NCBI RefSeq assembly: GCF_003841505.1
Contig: NZ_REGA01000013.1
Location: 1 to 64,000, forward strand
DNA: 64,000 nt
Direction of reading: 5' to 3'
From: Natrarchaeobius chitinivorans
GTDB taxonomy: Archaea; Halobacteriota; Halobacteria; Halobacteriales; Natrialbaceae
Below, one piece after another: positions 18,665 through 27,319 of the stretch (its first letter is position 1; each line of letters begins with the position of its first letter). The position numbers and the translations under genes are program-made. The notes beneath the pieces were generated by a model. That model was given only the letters and a program-made list of their open reading frames with translations. It did not search any database and was not told the origin of the DNA.

Positions 18665-20353
18665 ATGCATTGGTCCCAGACGATGCTACACGCGAAAGGC
18701 ACCTTACTAACGATCGACGTCGGCGACCGAACTGCCACGACGTCGAACATCGACGACGAACTCGCCTCGTTCATCGGCGGCCGCGGCGTCGCGACGAAAC
18801 TCGCTCACGATCGGATCCCGTTCGACGCGGACCCCCTCGGTCCCGAGAACCGCCTCTATCTCGCTTCGGGTCCGCTTCAACAGTCCCGGATGAGTTTCAC
18901 CGGGCGAATGAACCTCACCGGCCTCTCGCCGTTGACCGACGGCCTGCTCTCCTCGAACGCAGGCGGCTATCTCTCGCGTAACTTCGTCGCCACCGGCCAC
19001 AGCGTCGTCGAAATCGTCGGCGAGAGCGACGAACTGCTCGCGATCCACGTAACCGACGACGGGGTCGAGTTCGAACCGGTATCGGAACTCGAGGAAGCCG
19101 GCGTGCCGGACGTCACCGACGCGATGAACGAGCGCCACGGTCTCGAGAGCGAGAACCTCGTCACGATCGGTCCGGCAGGAGAACACGAGGTCAGGTTCGC
19201 GTCGGTGATGACCTACGACGAACGCGCGTTCGGCCGGGGCGGTCTGGGAGCCGCGCTGGGAGCGAAAAACGTCAAGTGCGTCTCCTTCGCAGGCGAGTCG
19301 GCGCCGGAACTCGAGTTGCCAAACGAGGACCTCCACATGGAGGTCCACCGCGAGGCGGCGACCAGCGACGACATCATGCGCCGGCAAGGGACGTCGAACC
19401 TGACCGAGTTCCTGAACGACGAGTTCTCCCTGCCGACGCGGTACTTCAACGAACTCGAGTTCGAACACGCCGCGGACATCGGCGGGAACGCCGTCGAAGA
19501 GAAGAAATACGAGAAGGCGTCGTGTTCGGTCTGTGCGTTCGCCTGCAAACTGCCGACCCGTGACGAGGCGAGTGGTCTGGAGACCGAGGGGCCGGAGTAC
19601 GAGACGGTGTTTTCGTTCGGGTCGAACTGCGGCGTCGACGACGTCGTCGACGTGATGAAATCCAACGAACTGTGCGACCGGTACGGGATGGACACGATCT
19701 CCTGTGGCGTCACCGTCGCGGCGTACCTCGCGGCCAACGACGAGTTCGGCAACGCCGACCTCGTCCACGAACTCGTCGAGAAGATCGCCTTCCGTGAGGG
19801 GGACGGCGACCTGCTCGCGGAGGGCGTCGCCCGCATCCACGAGGACCTCGGCGTCGACAACTGGGCGATCAAGGGACTCGAACACGCCGCCCACGACGGC
19901 CGCGTCGTCCAGGGACAGGGACTGTCCTACGCCGTCGCGAACCGCGGCGGCGATCACATGTACTCGACGACGATGATCGACGAGTACCACGGACGGATCG
20001 AGCGGGAGGGAACCACCGGCAAAGCCGAGACCGTCATCGAGAACGAAAACAGGAACGCGCTACGCGACAGCGGGATCATCTGTCAGTTCGGCGTCGGTCG
20101 AGCGGTCGAGGCGGATCGATTCGAACGACTGTTCGACGCGGAGTACGACGAACTCCAGCAAGTCGGCGCGAACGTCGTCGAACTCGAGCGTCACTTCAAC
20201 AATCGACGCGGGTTCGACGACGGCGACGACCGGGTTCCGTACGACCTGCCCGACCTCGAATCGTCGAAGAGGGACTACTACCGCGCACGTGGATGGAACG
20301 ACGACGGCACCGTTCCCGCAGACGCCGTCGCCAGCGCCTCGCGGTCGGACTGA
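18665..20353 (+). CDS. tungsten-dependent aldehyde:ferredoxin oxidoreductase
   Basis: The protein (562 residues from this start) is of the AOR family, oxidising aldehydes to acids with ferredoxin as acceptor. The N-terminal part shows IDDELASFIGGRGVATKLA and GRMNLTGLSPLTDG. The cluster ligands are CSVCAFAC with a later Cys in NELCDRYGMDTISCG. Starts at 18614 (TTG), 18641, 18665 or 18683 are possible. 18665 is preceded closely by GAGGG, and family alignment also fits 18683. A MoaD-like protein, possibly for its tungstopterin, is coded convergently just downstream. Confidence 0.9.
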   Translation: MHWSQTMLHAKGTLLTIDVGDRTATTSNIDDELASFIGGRGVATKLAHDRIPFDADPLGPENRLYLASGPLQQSRMSFTGRMNLTGLSPLTDGLLSSNAGGYLSRNFVATGHSVVEIVGESDELLAIHVTDDGVEFEPVSELEEAGVPDVTDAMNERHGLESENLVTIGPAGEHEVRFASVMTYDERAFGRGGLGAALGAKNVKCVSFAGESAPELELPNEDLHMEVHREAATSDDIMRRQGTSNLTEFLNDEFSLPTRYFNELEFEHAADIGGNAVEEKKYEKASCSVCAFACKLPTRDEASGLETEGPEYETVFSFGSNCGVDDVVDVMKSNELCDRYGMDTISCGVTVAAYLAANDEFGNADLVHELVEKIAFREGDGDLLAEGVARIHEDLGVDNWAIKGLEHAAHDGRVVQGQGLSYAVANRGGDHMYSTTMIDEYHGRIEREGTTGKAETVIENENRNALRDSGIICQFGVGRAVEADRFERLFDAEYDELQQVGANVVELERHFNNRRGFDDGDDRVPYDLPDLESSKRDYYRARGWNDDGTVPADAVASASRSD

Positions 20354-20473
20354 TCGAGGGGGTTGAGGACCGATCGGCGAGGCTCGAGGACCGTCGGTGA
20401 GGATTCGAAAACCGAATCGCTGTTGGACGGTCTGTCGCGAGTCGGTGCAACCGTTTCTGGAATCTCGCCAATC

Positions 20474-20556
20474 GTACCAGGGACCACGTCAGTTGTACCA
20501 GAGACCGCATCAGTCGCATCTGGGACCATGTCAGTCGCATCTGGGACCACGTCTCC
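20474..20556. repeat. four tandem 21-bp repeats
   Basis: Units start at 20474, 20495, 20516 and 20537, for example GCATCTGGGACCATGTCAGTC within the third unit. They lie between the AOR gene and the half copy of element B that ends the MoaD-like gene. No protein is supported here. Confidence 0.65.
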
Positions 20557-20592
20557 GGGTGCGCCGGTAAACAGTTACAGTAATCCGTATCA
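20557..20592. repeat. half copy of palindromic element B overlapping a stop codon
   Basis: GGGTGCGCCGG, ACAGTTACAGTAATCCG and TATCA match the right arm of full copies (48890-48975, 23350-23433). Its outer TCA is the TGA stop of the MoaD-like gene on the minus strand. Confidence 0.65.
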
Positions 20593-20874
20593 GTCAGCGC
20601 CTCCTTCGACGGGCGGATACGCCCGGATCACGTCACCGTCTTCGACCGGCGTCTCGAGGCCCTCGTCGAGGCGGACGTGTCTCGCATTGACGGAGACGTT
20701 CATCGTCTCGCGAAGCGTTCCGTCCGAGAACAGCGCCTCCTCGAGTTCGGGATGCTCCTCGGCGATGGTCTCGAGGAGTTCGCCGACGGTCGTTTCGTCC
20801 GATACGTCGTGGGTGACGGATTTCTGTCCGACCGCATCCCGAAGAGTTCCGTAGAAGTCACACGTCACAGCCAT
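20590..20874 (-). CDS. MoaD/ThiS-type ubiquitin-like protein (possible SAMP)
   Basis: The 94-residue beta-grasp protein ends PPVEGGAD. MoaD and archaeal SAMPs normally end in a free Gly-Gly that is adenylated and thiocarboxylated. Here two residues follow, and the stop codon is the first triplet of a repeat element. A role in pterin cofactor sulphur transfer for the neighbouring AOR is likely by family and position. Whether the tail is trimmed or the protein is inactive is open. A TATA-like box lies 24-34 bp upstream. Confidence 0.85.
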   Translation of the reverse strand: MAVTCDFYGTLRDAVGQKSVTHDVSDETTVGELLETIAEEHPELEEALFSDGTLRETMNVSVNARHVRLDEGLETPVEDGDVIRAYPPVEGGAD

Positions 20875-20897
20875 AGCCGGACGTTAGCTACGCAACG

Positions 20898-20908
20898 ACT
20901 TATACTGT
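20898..20908 (-). promoter_or_regulatory. TATA box of the MoaD-like gene
   Basis: AGTATAAGTC on the minus strand is 24-34 bp before the ATG at 20874. Confidence 0.5.
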
Positions 20909-20972
20909 CCGTTGACCGCGATTCCAGCGAATTTCGGCTCGAACGACCGGGTTGAACGGGTTATCTCCAATA

Positions 20973-20982
20973 GTATTAAATA
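20973..20982 (+). promoter_or_regulatory. TATA box of the mhpF-mhpE operon
   Basis: GTATTAAATA is 24-33 bp before the ATG at 21006. It favours that ATG over the in-frame ATG at 20994. Confidence 0.55.
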
Positions 20983-21005
20983 CCGGCGCACAGATGACTA
21001 CCCAC

Positions 21006-21947
21006 ATGCCGGTTGATGCAGCAATAGTGGGTCCTGGGAATATCGGGACCGACTTAATGTATAAGATTCTCGATAGAAGTGACTCGATCAACCTCCAGCG
21101 AATGATCGGTATCTTTCCGGTCGAGGAGTCGGAGGGACTCCAGGCGGCCGTCGACGAAGGTATCGACGTCGGGACCGACGGCATCGATAGCGTCCGAGAG
21201 TACGCCGACGAGTTCGACGTGGTCTTCGAGGCGACGAGCGCGACGGTTCACGAACAGCAAGCGCCGGTGTACGAAGAACTCGATCTGTTTGCGATCGATC
21301 TCACGCCTGCGGCGGTCGGGCCGTACACGGTCCCGGCCGTCAATCTCGGAGACGTCGTCGACACCGAGGACAACATCAACATGGTCACCTGCGGGGGACA
21401 GGCGACGATTCCACTCGTCCACGCGGTCGACCGCGTCGCGGACGTCGAATACGCGGAGATGATCTCGACGATCGCGTCGAAAAGCGCCGGACCGGGGACG
21501 CGCCAGAACATCGACGAGTTCACCCAGACCACCGCCGCCGGTCTCGAGCAAGTCGGCGGAGCCGACGAGGGGAAGGCGATTATCGTGCTCAACCCCGCCG
21601 AACCGCCGATCATGATGCGAAACACCGTCTACACGAAAGTTCCCAACACGACCGACATCGAGGAGGTCCGAGACTCCGTCGACGACATGGAAGCGGAGAT
21701 CCAGTCGTACGTGCCCGGATACGAGGTGACGCTCGATCCGGTCGTCAAGGATCAGGACGATGTCGGCTTCGATCTCGGAGAGTCGATCGTCATCACCACC
21801 ATGCTCGAAGTCGAAGGGGAAGGACAGTACCTCCCCTCCTACGCCGGTAACCTCGACATTATGACCAGTGCAGCCCTCGGCGCGGCCGAACGCATCGCGA
21901 CTCAACCCGCTGAAGCGAACCCGATCGGAGGTGAAAGCGATGACTGA
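21006..21947 (+). CDS. mhpF: acetaldehyde dehydrogenase (CoA-acylating)
   Basis: It converts acetaldehyde, NAD+ and CoA to acetyl-CoA, the last step of meta-cleavage pathways. The 313-residue protein has VGPGNIGTD at 8-16 for NAD and the nucleophile Cys129 in NMVTCGGQA. Full length equals the DmpF/MhpF family. The stop overlaps the start of mhpE by 8 bp, consistent with the known aldolase-dehydrogenase complex that channels acetaldehyde. Confidence 0.93.
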   Translation: MPVDAAIVGPGNIGTDLMYKILDRSDSINLQRMIGIFPVEESEGLQAAVDEGIDVGTDGIDSVREYADEFDVVFEATSATVHEQQAPVYEELDLFAIDLTPAAVGPYTVPAVNLGDVVDTEDNINMVTCGGQATIPLVHAVDRVADVEYAEMISTIASKSAGPGTRQNIDEFTQTTAAGLEQVGGADEGKAIIVLNPAEPPIMMRNTVYTKVPNTTDIEEVRDSVDDMEAEIQSYVPGYEVTLDPVVKDQDDVGFDLGESIVITTMLEVEGEGQYLPSYAGNLDIMTSAALGAAERIATQPAEANPIGGESDD

Positions 21948-22983
21948 CCCCGACGTTCGCCTGGTCGACATGACGCTTCGCGACGGCATGCACGCCGTCG
22001 ACCACCAGTTCACCCCAGAACAGATGGCCGACGTCGCGAGCGCGCTCGACGACGCCGAGATGGACGTCGTCGAAATGTCCCACGGCGACGGGATGGGGGG
22101 CTCGTCGATCAACTACGGCTTCGCGGCCGCCGACACCGGCGAGTACCTCGACGCCGTCGTCCCCGAACTCACGGACACCAAACTGTCGGTGCTGTTGTTG
22201 CCCGGAATCGGAACCGTCGAGGAACTCGACCTCGCTGTCGACCGCGGCGCTGACATGTGTCGAATCGCCACCCACGTCACGGAAGCGGACGTCTCCGCCG
22301 AACACTTCGAGTTCGTCAACGAGCGCGGACTCGAGGCGAACGGGCTGTTGATGCTCTCGCACATGGCCTCGCCCGAGACGGTCCTCGAGCAGGCCAAGCT
22401 CATGGAGGAGTACGGCGCCGAGGCTGTCTACGTGATGGACTCCGCGGGCGCGATGTTACCCGAGGACGTCCGCGAACGCGTCGGACTGCTCGCCGACGAA
22501 CTGTCGGTCGACGTCGGCTTTCACGCGCACAACAACCTCGGTCTCGGCATCGCCAACACGCTCGCCGGCATCGAAGCCGGCGCGACCACCGTCGACGGCT
22601 GCCTGCGCGGGCTCGGTGCCGGCTCGGGCAACGCACAGATGGAGGTGCTCGTCGGCGTTCTCGAGAAGGCGGGCTACGACGTCGAGCCGGACTTCTTCGG
22701 CGTCATGGACGCCGCCGAGGACGTACTCGTCCCGATGCTGACTGAGGATACGATGCCCGAACTCGACAACGACTCGCTGGTGCTCGGCTACGCGGGCGTC
22801 TACTCGTCGTTCCTGCGACACACCCGCCGCGTCGGAGAACGCTTCGATCTCGATCCCCGCGAGATCCTCGTCGAACTGGGCGACATCGGCGTCGTCGGCG
22901 GTCAGGAGGACATGATTACCGACGTCGCCGCGCGGATGGCCGACGACGAACCGGCGGCCGCCGAATCGGAGTCGGACGACTGA
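21940..22983 (+). CDS. mhpE: 4-hydroxy-2-oxovalerate aldolase
   Basis: It splits 4-hydroxy-2-oxovalerate into pyruvate and acetaldehyde. The 347-residue DRE-TIM protein has the TLRDGMHAVDHQF active site near the N-terminus and the metal motif FHAHNN. The ATG at 21940 lies inside the end of mhpF, and longer in-frame starts would read through mhpF. Its TGA stop is also the first triplet of a copy of element B. Confidence 0.93.
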   Translation: MTDPDVRLVDMTLRDGMHAVDHQFTPEQMADVASALDDAEMDVVEMSHGDGMGGSSINYGFAAADTGEYLDAVVPELTDTKLSVLLLPGIGTVEELDLAVDRGADMCRIATHVTEADVSAEHFEFVNERGLEANGLLMLSHMASPETVLEQAKLMEEYGAEAVYVMDSAGAMLPEDVRERVGLLADELSVDVGFHAHNNLGLGIANTLAGIEAGATTVDGCLRGLGAGSGNAQMEVLVGVLEKAGYDVEPDFFGVMDAAEDVLVPMLTEDTMPELDNDSLVLGYAGVYSSFLRHTRRVGERFDLDPREILVELGDIGVVGGQEDMITDVAARMADDEPAAAESESDD

Positions 22984-23062
22984 TACGGATTGCTGTAACT
23001 GTGTACCGGAGCGGCCGCGGACGGTACCCGGTCTTCGGTACTGACGGACAGCAAACCGTATA
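22981..23062. repeat. palindromic element B (variant), starting on the mhpE stop
   Basis: It begins TGATACGGATTGCTGTAACT, where TGA is the stop codon of mhpE, and ends CAGCAAACCGTAT. The inner TCTTCGGTACTGACGGACAG is shared with the copy at 9384. Confidence 0.7.
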
Positions 23063-23349
23063 AGTTGGTTTCCCGCGTTTCCGGACGAAATCGTTTTTCT
23101 CGGTATACACCGATCGGAGAGCGGAGACGCTCGAGGCGAGCGGCAAACGGAGACGGAGAAGCCGATTTCGCTACGCAGTGTACCCGCCGTCGGTCTCGAG
23201 AAGTGAAAACCGTGAGAAAACGTCGGATAGCCGTCTGTGACAGTTGACGGGCGCAATCGCGACACCTCACCCGGCGGATGGACGAAACTGCTCGGCGGCA
23301 ACCGCAAATACTCCACAGCACCCACAAGAGCTCGACGGCAGCCCGTATC
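23063..23349. other. intergenic spacer between two B elements
   Basis: No gene or further repeat was recognised between the B copies at 22981 and 23350. Confidence 0.5.
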
Positions 23350-23433
23350 ATACGGTTTACTGTAAGTCGTTACCGGAGCGACCGGGCGCAGTCCCGCGGT
23401 CGCTCCGGTACACAGTTACAGTAATCCGTATCA
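23350..23433. repeat. palindromic element B, full copy, ending on a stop codon
   Basis: The left end ATACGGTTTACTGTAAG and the right end CAGTTACAGTAATCCGTAT are inverted, as are ACCGGAGCGACC and GGTCGCTCCGGT inside. The outer TCA on the right is the TGA stop of the minus-strand VOC gene. Confidence 0.75.
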
Positions 23434-23805
23434 GTCGAACTCCTCGACCAGTTCGATCCCGTAGCCGTCGGGGCCCTCGAGGAACGCGACGCGGGCGTTC
23501 GCTCCCTCGGAGTCGAGGGGACCGCGCTCGAGGGTGCACTCGGTCTCTTCGACGAGGCGTTCGACTTCGGCGTCGGTGTCGTCGACCGCCAGCGCGACGT
23601 GGTCGATGCCGGCCGGCTCGGATACTTCCCGGTCCGGATCGTACTTGAACTGCAACTCGACGCCGTTGTCGCCCGCGACGTAGACGTTGCGGGCACCGTC
23701 ACCGCTTACGAACTCGTTCGTCTTCTCGAGGCCGAGTTCGTCCACGTAGAACGCGAGCGTTTCGTCGATGTCCGATACCCAGATCGCGCTGTGTATGACG
23801 TTCAT
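23431..23805 (-). CDS. VOC-family (glyoxalase-like) protein
   Basis: This 124-residue single VOC protein has two beta-alpha-beta-beta-beta modules: MNVIHSAIWVSDIDETLAFY with His5, GIDHVALAV, and a terminal GIELVEEF with Glu. The metal-ligand pattern resembles glyoxalase I or methylmalonyl-CoA epimerase relatives. The start at 23805 has a TATTTTATT box about 27 bp upstream. It may serve an isomerase or lyase step in the surrounding aromatic pathway, for which no tautomerase was found. This is an inference. Confidence 0.8.
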   Translation of the reverse strand: MNVIHSAIWVSDIDETLAFYVDELGLEKTNEFVSGDGARNVYVAGDNGVELQFKYDPDREVSEPAGIDHVALAVDDTDAEVERLVEETECTLERGPLDSEGANARVAFLEGPDGYGIELVEEFD

Positions 23806-23883
23806 ACCTCGAGATTCCGATACAGCGCAATAAAATAACCGGATCGACCGCGTCGACGGAGTCGGCGACCGCTGCCGGGACTG

Positions 23884-23967
23884 TCCGTCGCCGCCGCGGT
23901 ACTCCGAGGGGTTCGTCGCCGCCACAGTACTCCGGGCAGTCCGTCGCCGCCGCGGCCCTCCGGACGG
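23884..23967. repeat. three imperfect 28-bp tandem repeats
   Basis: Units start at 23884, 23912 and 23940, each beginning TCCGTCGCCGCC or a close variant. They lie in the 300-bp gap between the VOC gene and the amidohydrolase, which holds no gene. Confidence 0.6.
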
Positions 23968-24107
23968 CTCGATGCCTCCGAAGTGGCTACTCCGGTCGGG
24001 AGCGACTCGAGATCGAACCATCGGCGTTTCACGGTCCGTATCCGGAGTTTGTACGCGAAACGAGGACGTGAGCTTTATGTGGTGGGTGTCCGTTGCTGTT
24101 GATGCTC

Positions 24108-25067
24108 ATGAAGATCGACGCATTCACTCACGTACTGACCGAGCGGTTCTACGAGACGCTGCTCGACGAGCACGGGTTTCAGGGACTCAGCGGCTCGCCG
24201 TCGTTCCTCTGGGACCTCGAGCAGCGACTCGAGGACATGGACGAGTACGGCATCGACAAGCAGGTTCTGACCATCGCCCTGCCACCGATCTGGCAGGGGA
24301 TGGACGACGAGACGGCCCTCGAACTGACGAAGCTCGCGAACGACGAGATTCGCCACATCACGGACGAGCACCCGGACCGGTTCGTCCCCGTCGGGACGAT
24401 TCCGAAGGTCAACGACGAGTTCATCGACGAGTTCGACCGGTGTGTGAACGACCTCGAGATGGCCGGCATCCAGATCTTCTCGAATATCGACGGCGAGCCG
24501 CTCGACCGTCCCCAGTTCGATCCGCTGTTCGCCAAAGCCGACGCCGAAGACGCGCCGCTGTGGCTGCACCCACAGATTCACGAGTGGTACGACTGGGCGA
24601 GTGAGTATATGGACCACCGACTGTTCGGCTGGCCGTTCGATACGACGCTCGCGCTGTCGCGACTCGTCTTCGGCGGCGTCACCCAGAAACACGACTTCGA
24701 CGTCGTCGCACACCACGGCGGCGGCATGATTCCGTACTACAGCGGCCGGATCGACGGCTTCTACGAAACCCGACAGCAGTACCCCGAAAACTACGCCGAC
24801 ACCGACCTCCCCGACCTCGAGCAACCCGTCAGCGACCACTTCGCGGAGTTTTACACGGACGCCTGTCTGGGCAGTTCCGTCGCCGCCCACGAGTGTGCCT
24901 ACGACTTCTTCGGCGACACGCTCATCTACGGCACCGACTACCCGTTCGGACCCGGCCGCGGTCGGACCGGAATCGAAACCGGAATCGACGCGGTCGAATC
25001 CATGGACATCGACGACGAGGCTCGCGAGGGGATCTACGCGGAGAACCTCCTCGAGTTGATCGACTGA
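24108..25067 (+). CDS. ACMSD-like amidohydrolase (decarboxylase type)
   Basis: The 319-residue TIM-barrel metalloenzyme belongs to the group with 2-amino-3-carboxymuconate semialdehyde and aromatic acid decarboxylases. Visible are PLWLHPQIHEW, DVVAHHGGGMIPYYSGRI and YGTDYPFG with the catalytic Asp. The N-terminal motif reads IDAFTHVL, so the first His of the usual HxH metal pair is Phe. An ATG two codons earlier (24102) is also possible. In this cluster it could decarboxylate an aromatic acid to a catechol or a ring-cleavage product. Confidence 0.85.
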   Translation: MKIDAFTHVLTERFYETLLDEHGFQGLSGSPSFLWDLEQRLEDMDEYGIDKQVLTIALPPIWQGMDDETALELTKLANDEIRHITDEHPDRFVPVGTIPKVNDEFIDEFDRCVNDLEMAGIQIFSNIDGEPLDRPQFDPLFAKADAEDAPLWLHPQIHEWYDWASEYMDHRLFGWPFDTTLALSRLVFGGVTQKHDFDVVAHHGGGMIPYYSGRIDGFYETRQQYPENYADTDLPDLEQPVSDHFAEFYTDACLGSSVAAHECAYDFFGDTLIYGTDYPFGPGRGRTGIETGIDAVESMDIDDEAREGIYAENLLELID

Positions 25068-25189
25068 TCGACCACCGACGCGACTCGTCCACGAAAACAC
25101 CTAAATAACATACCTGCAAATAGCCGACCAAGCCGCTATCGAGGGGTTGTGCCCGTAGAAATCACAGTGCGGCTGCCATCAACTCGACC

Positions 25190-26152
25190 ATGACTACGAA
25201 ACCACCAATTGCCAAACTCGGCCACGTCGCTATTCACACGCCCGACCTCGACGAATCGCTCTGGTTCTTCGAAGACGTTCTCGGGCTCTACGTCGTCGAG
25301 CGAGACGACGAAACGGCGTATCTCCGTGCACAGCGTGACTGGGAGCACCACACCCTGCGCATCACCGAATCGGGACAGCAAGGCGTCGATCACATCGCGT
25401 TCCGAACCTCGAGTCCCGAAGCGCTCGACGAACTCGCGGAGGGATTCGAAGCCGAGGGAACCGACGTCACGTACGTCGACGCCGACGAGAGGAAGGGACA
25501 CGGGGAGGCGATCCGCGTCGAGAAGTTCGGCCATCCGTACGAGTTTTACTACGACGTCGAGAAGCCGGACGCACCCGACGGAGAGCGGTCGGGGCTCAAA
25601 AACAGGATCTACAGCGAGACGGACACGAACCGCATCGCACCGCGACGAATCGATCACGTCCACGTCCAGGACGAGGACGAAACGGCGAAAGAACACGCCG
25701 CCTGGCTGCAAGACGAGCTCGGATTCCAGCTCAACGAGCAGTATCGCGCCGGTGACGGCGAACTGTGGGGCTGGTGGTTTGCGGTGACGGCGCTGCCCCA
25801 CGACATCGCGATCCACCGCGAGCCGGCCGGGTCGCCCTCGGAGTTTCACCACCTCTCGTATCACCTCGATAGTCTCCACGATCTCTGGAGCGCGGCCGAC
25901 ATCTTGAGCGAGGAAGGGATCGAACCGGACGGCGGTCCCGGACGTCACGCGATCACTCGAGCAGACTTCCTGTACGTCTCCGATCCGGCCAGCGGATTCC
26001 GTATCGAACTGTTCGCCGGACCGGGATACCTGAACTTCGAACCCGACTGGGAGCCGATCGAGTGGACCGAATCGGACATCGGCGGCGAAACCAGCCACCA
26101 GTGGGTCGGCCAGGGGCCGGACTGGAACGGTCTCGGGTACGTCGACGAGTAA
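25190..26152 (+). CDS. extradiol ring-cleavage dioxygenase (catechol 2,3-dioxygenase type, VOC fold)
   Basis: The 320-residue two-domain VOC protein has the extradiol length and the 2-His-1-Glu iron site in the C-terminal domain: His156 in RIDHVHV, His220/221 in EFHHLSYHL and Glu273 in GFRIELFAG. It would open a catechol ring next to the hydroxyls, feeding MhpD, MhpE and MhpF encoded nearby. Its TAA stop overlaps the first bases of an A element. Confidence 0.88.
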   Translation: MTTKPPIAKLGHVAIHTPDLDESLWFFEDVLGLYVVERDDETAYLRAQRDWEHHTLRITESGQQGVDHIAFRTSSPEALDELAEGFEAEGTDVTYVDADERKGHGEAIRVEKFGHPYEFYYDVEKPDAPDGERSGLKNRIYSETDTNRIAPRRIDHVHVQDEDETAKEHAAWLQDELGFQLNEQYRAGDGELWGWWFAVTALPHDIAIHREPAGSPSEFHHLSYHLDSLHDLWSAADILSEEGIEPDGGPGRHAITRADFLYVSDPASGFRIELFAGPGYLNFEPDWEPIEWTESDIGGETSHQWVGQGPDWNGLGYVDE

Positions 26153-26262
26153 TACTATCGGACAGAACTACTCGAATATCGGTTGCTCTCCTGGGGCCGT
26201 CTCCGATGGTGACGGCCGCGATTCGCGACCGACGTCTCTCTGACTTCTGTCCGACAGTATAA
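26152..26262. repeat. palindromic element A, intact copy, abutting a stop codon
   Basis: It runs from ACTATCGGACAGAACTAC to CTTCTGTCCGACAGTATA. The termini are inverted. The TAA of the dioxygenase gene forms part of the outer TAATACTATCGG end. Confidence 0.7.
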
Positions 26263-26313
26263 GCGACCCCCGTTTTCGATTACACTGCCGGCCAGCAGGA
26301 GGCGTCGGAGTCG

Positions 26314-26400
26314 ACTACGTTAGCCACGGAACGTCACTGTACACCCGATCGCCGGACTGATCGGCGATGGGCGGGTAAATCGTTTCAGGTGTTACTATCG
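26314..26400. repeat. palindromic element C
   Basis: The left arm is TTAGCCACGGAACGTCACTG and then ACACCCGATCGCC, and the right arm is AAATCGTTTCAGGTGTTACTA. It is the same layout as the copies at 30912 and 44319. Elements A and C share the 380-bp gap before mhpD. Confidence 0.65.
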
Positions 26401-26503
26401 TGGCGTTCCACACCTGAACTGACGAGCGAAACCGGCGGACGGGATGGCCTCGAGTCGGTAGTCGACGACGTGGTGGGATGGGCGGCCTGACGAAGGCGGT
26501 ACC

Positions 26504-26513
26504 GTTAAATAAG
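26504..26513 (+). promoter_or_regulatory. TATA box of the first MhpD gene
   Basis: GTTAAATAAG is 24-33 bp before the ATG at 26537. Confidence 0.55.
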
Positions 26514-26536
26514 TCGTCTCCAATATCCGGACACTG

Positions 26537-27319
26537 ATGAGCCTCAGTGAGGAGAAACTGGACGAGTTCGCCGAATCGTTGTACGACGCACAGCAGAACG
26601 GATCCCCGATCCCGCCGTTGACCGACGACGAGGAGTTTTCGGTCGAAGAATCCTACGAGATTCAATCACGAGTGGTCGAGCGCCTTCGCGGTGACGACGG
26701 CGGAATCGTCGGACACAAACTCGGTCTCGTCAGCGAGGCCAAACAGGAGCAACTGGGCATCCAGGAACCAATTTTCGGCTACGTAACCGACGATACCGTC
26801 CTCGAGGAACCCGTAATTCCGACCGAATCGATGATCTCGCCGCGCCTGGAAGCGGAGATCGGTCTCGTCCTGGGCGAAGACGTACCCGCGCCCGCCACGC
26901 CGACGGACGTCCTGACTGCGACGGAGGCGGTCGTGCCGATGGTCGAGATTCTCGAGAGCAGATTCCAGGGCTGGTCGATTCCGTCGGCACAGGACGTCAT
27001 CGCGGATAACACGTCAGCCGGCCGTATCTACGTCGGAGAGACGCTACGGGACGTGACAGACGTCGATCTGGCGATGGAAAGCGTCGTCATCTCGGTCAAC
27101 GGGGAGGTCGAAGCCACCGGCGTCGGTGCAGACATCATGGGCAACCCCGCCCGCGCCGTATCGTGGCTGGCGAACCGTCTCGAGGATATCGACGACGGAC
27201 TCCAGGCCGGCGAAGTGATCCTCACCGGCGGTATCAACGCCGCGATCGATATCGAACCCGGTGACGTCTACACCGTCACGTTCTCGAACATCGGCGACAT
27301 ACAACTTCGCGCCGAATAG
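26537..27319 (+). CDS. mhpD: 2-keto-4-pentenoate hydratase / 4-oxalocrotonate decarboxylase family
   Basis: The 260-residue protein is of the fumarylacetoacetate hydrolase-like fold, with GHKLGLVSEAKQ, SPRLEAEIGLVLGED and LTGGINAAIDIEPGDVYTV typical of MhpD/DmpE. Hydratase (DmpE) and decarboxylase (DmpH) are homologues that form a complex. This protein and its paralogue at 28553 may be that pair. It has its own TATA box. Confidence 0.88.
   Translation: MSLSEEKLDEFAESLYDAQQNGSPIPPLTDDEEFSVEESYEIQSRVVERLRGDDGGIVGHKLGLVSEAKQEQLGIQEPIFGYVTDDTVLEEPVIPTESMISPRLEAEIGLVLGEDVPAPATPTDVLTATEAVVPMVEILESRFQGWSIPSAQDVIADNTSAGRIYVGETLRDVTDVDLAMESVVISVNGEVEATGVGADIMGNPARAVSWLANRLEDIDDGLQAGEVILTGGINAAIDIEPGDVYTVTFSNIGDIQLRAE

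Noticed and set aside
20278-20550. Minus-strand frame with a seven-residue repeat (MVPDATD)
   Set aside because: The repeat follows directly from the 21-bp DNA tandem repeat, and the frame overlaps the end of the AOR gene antisense.
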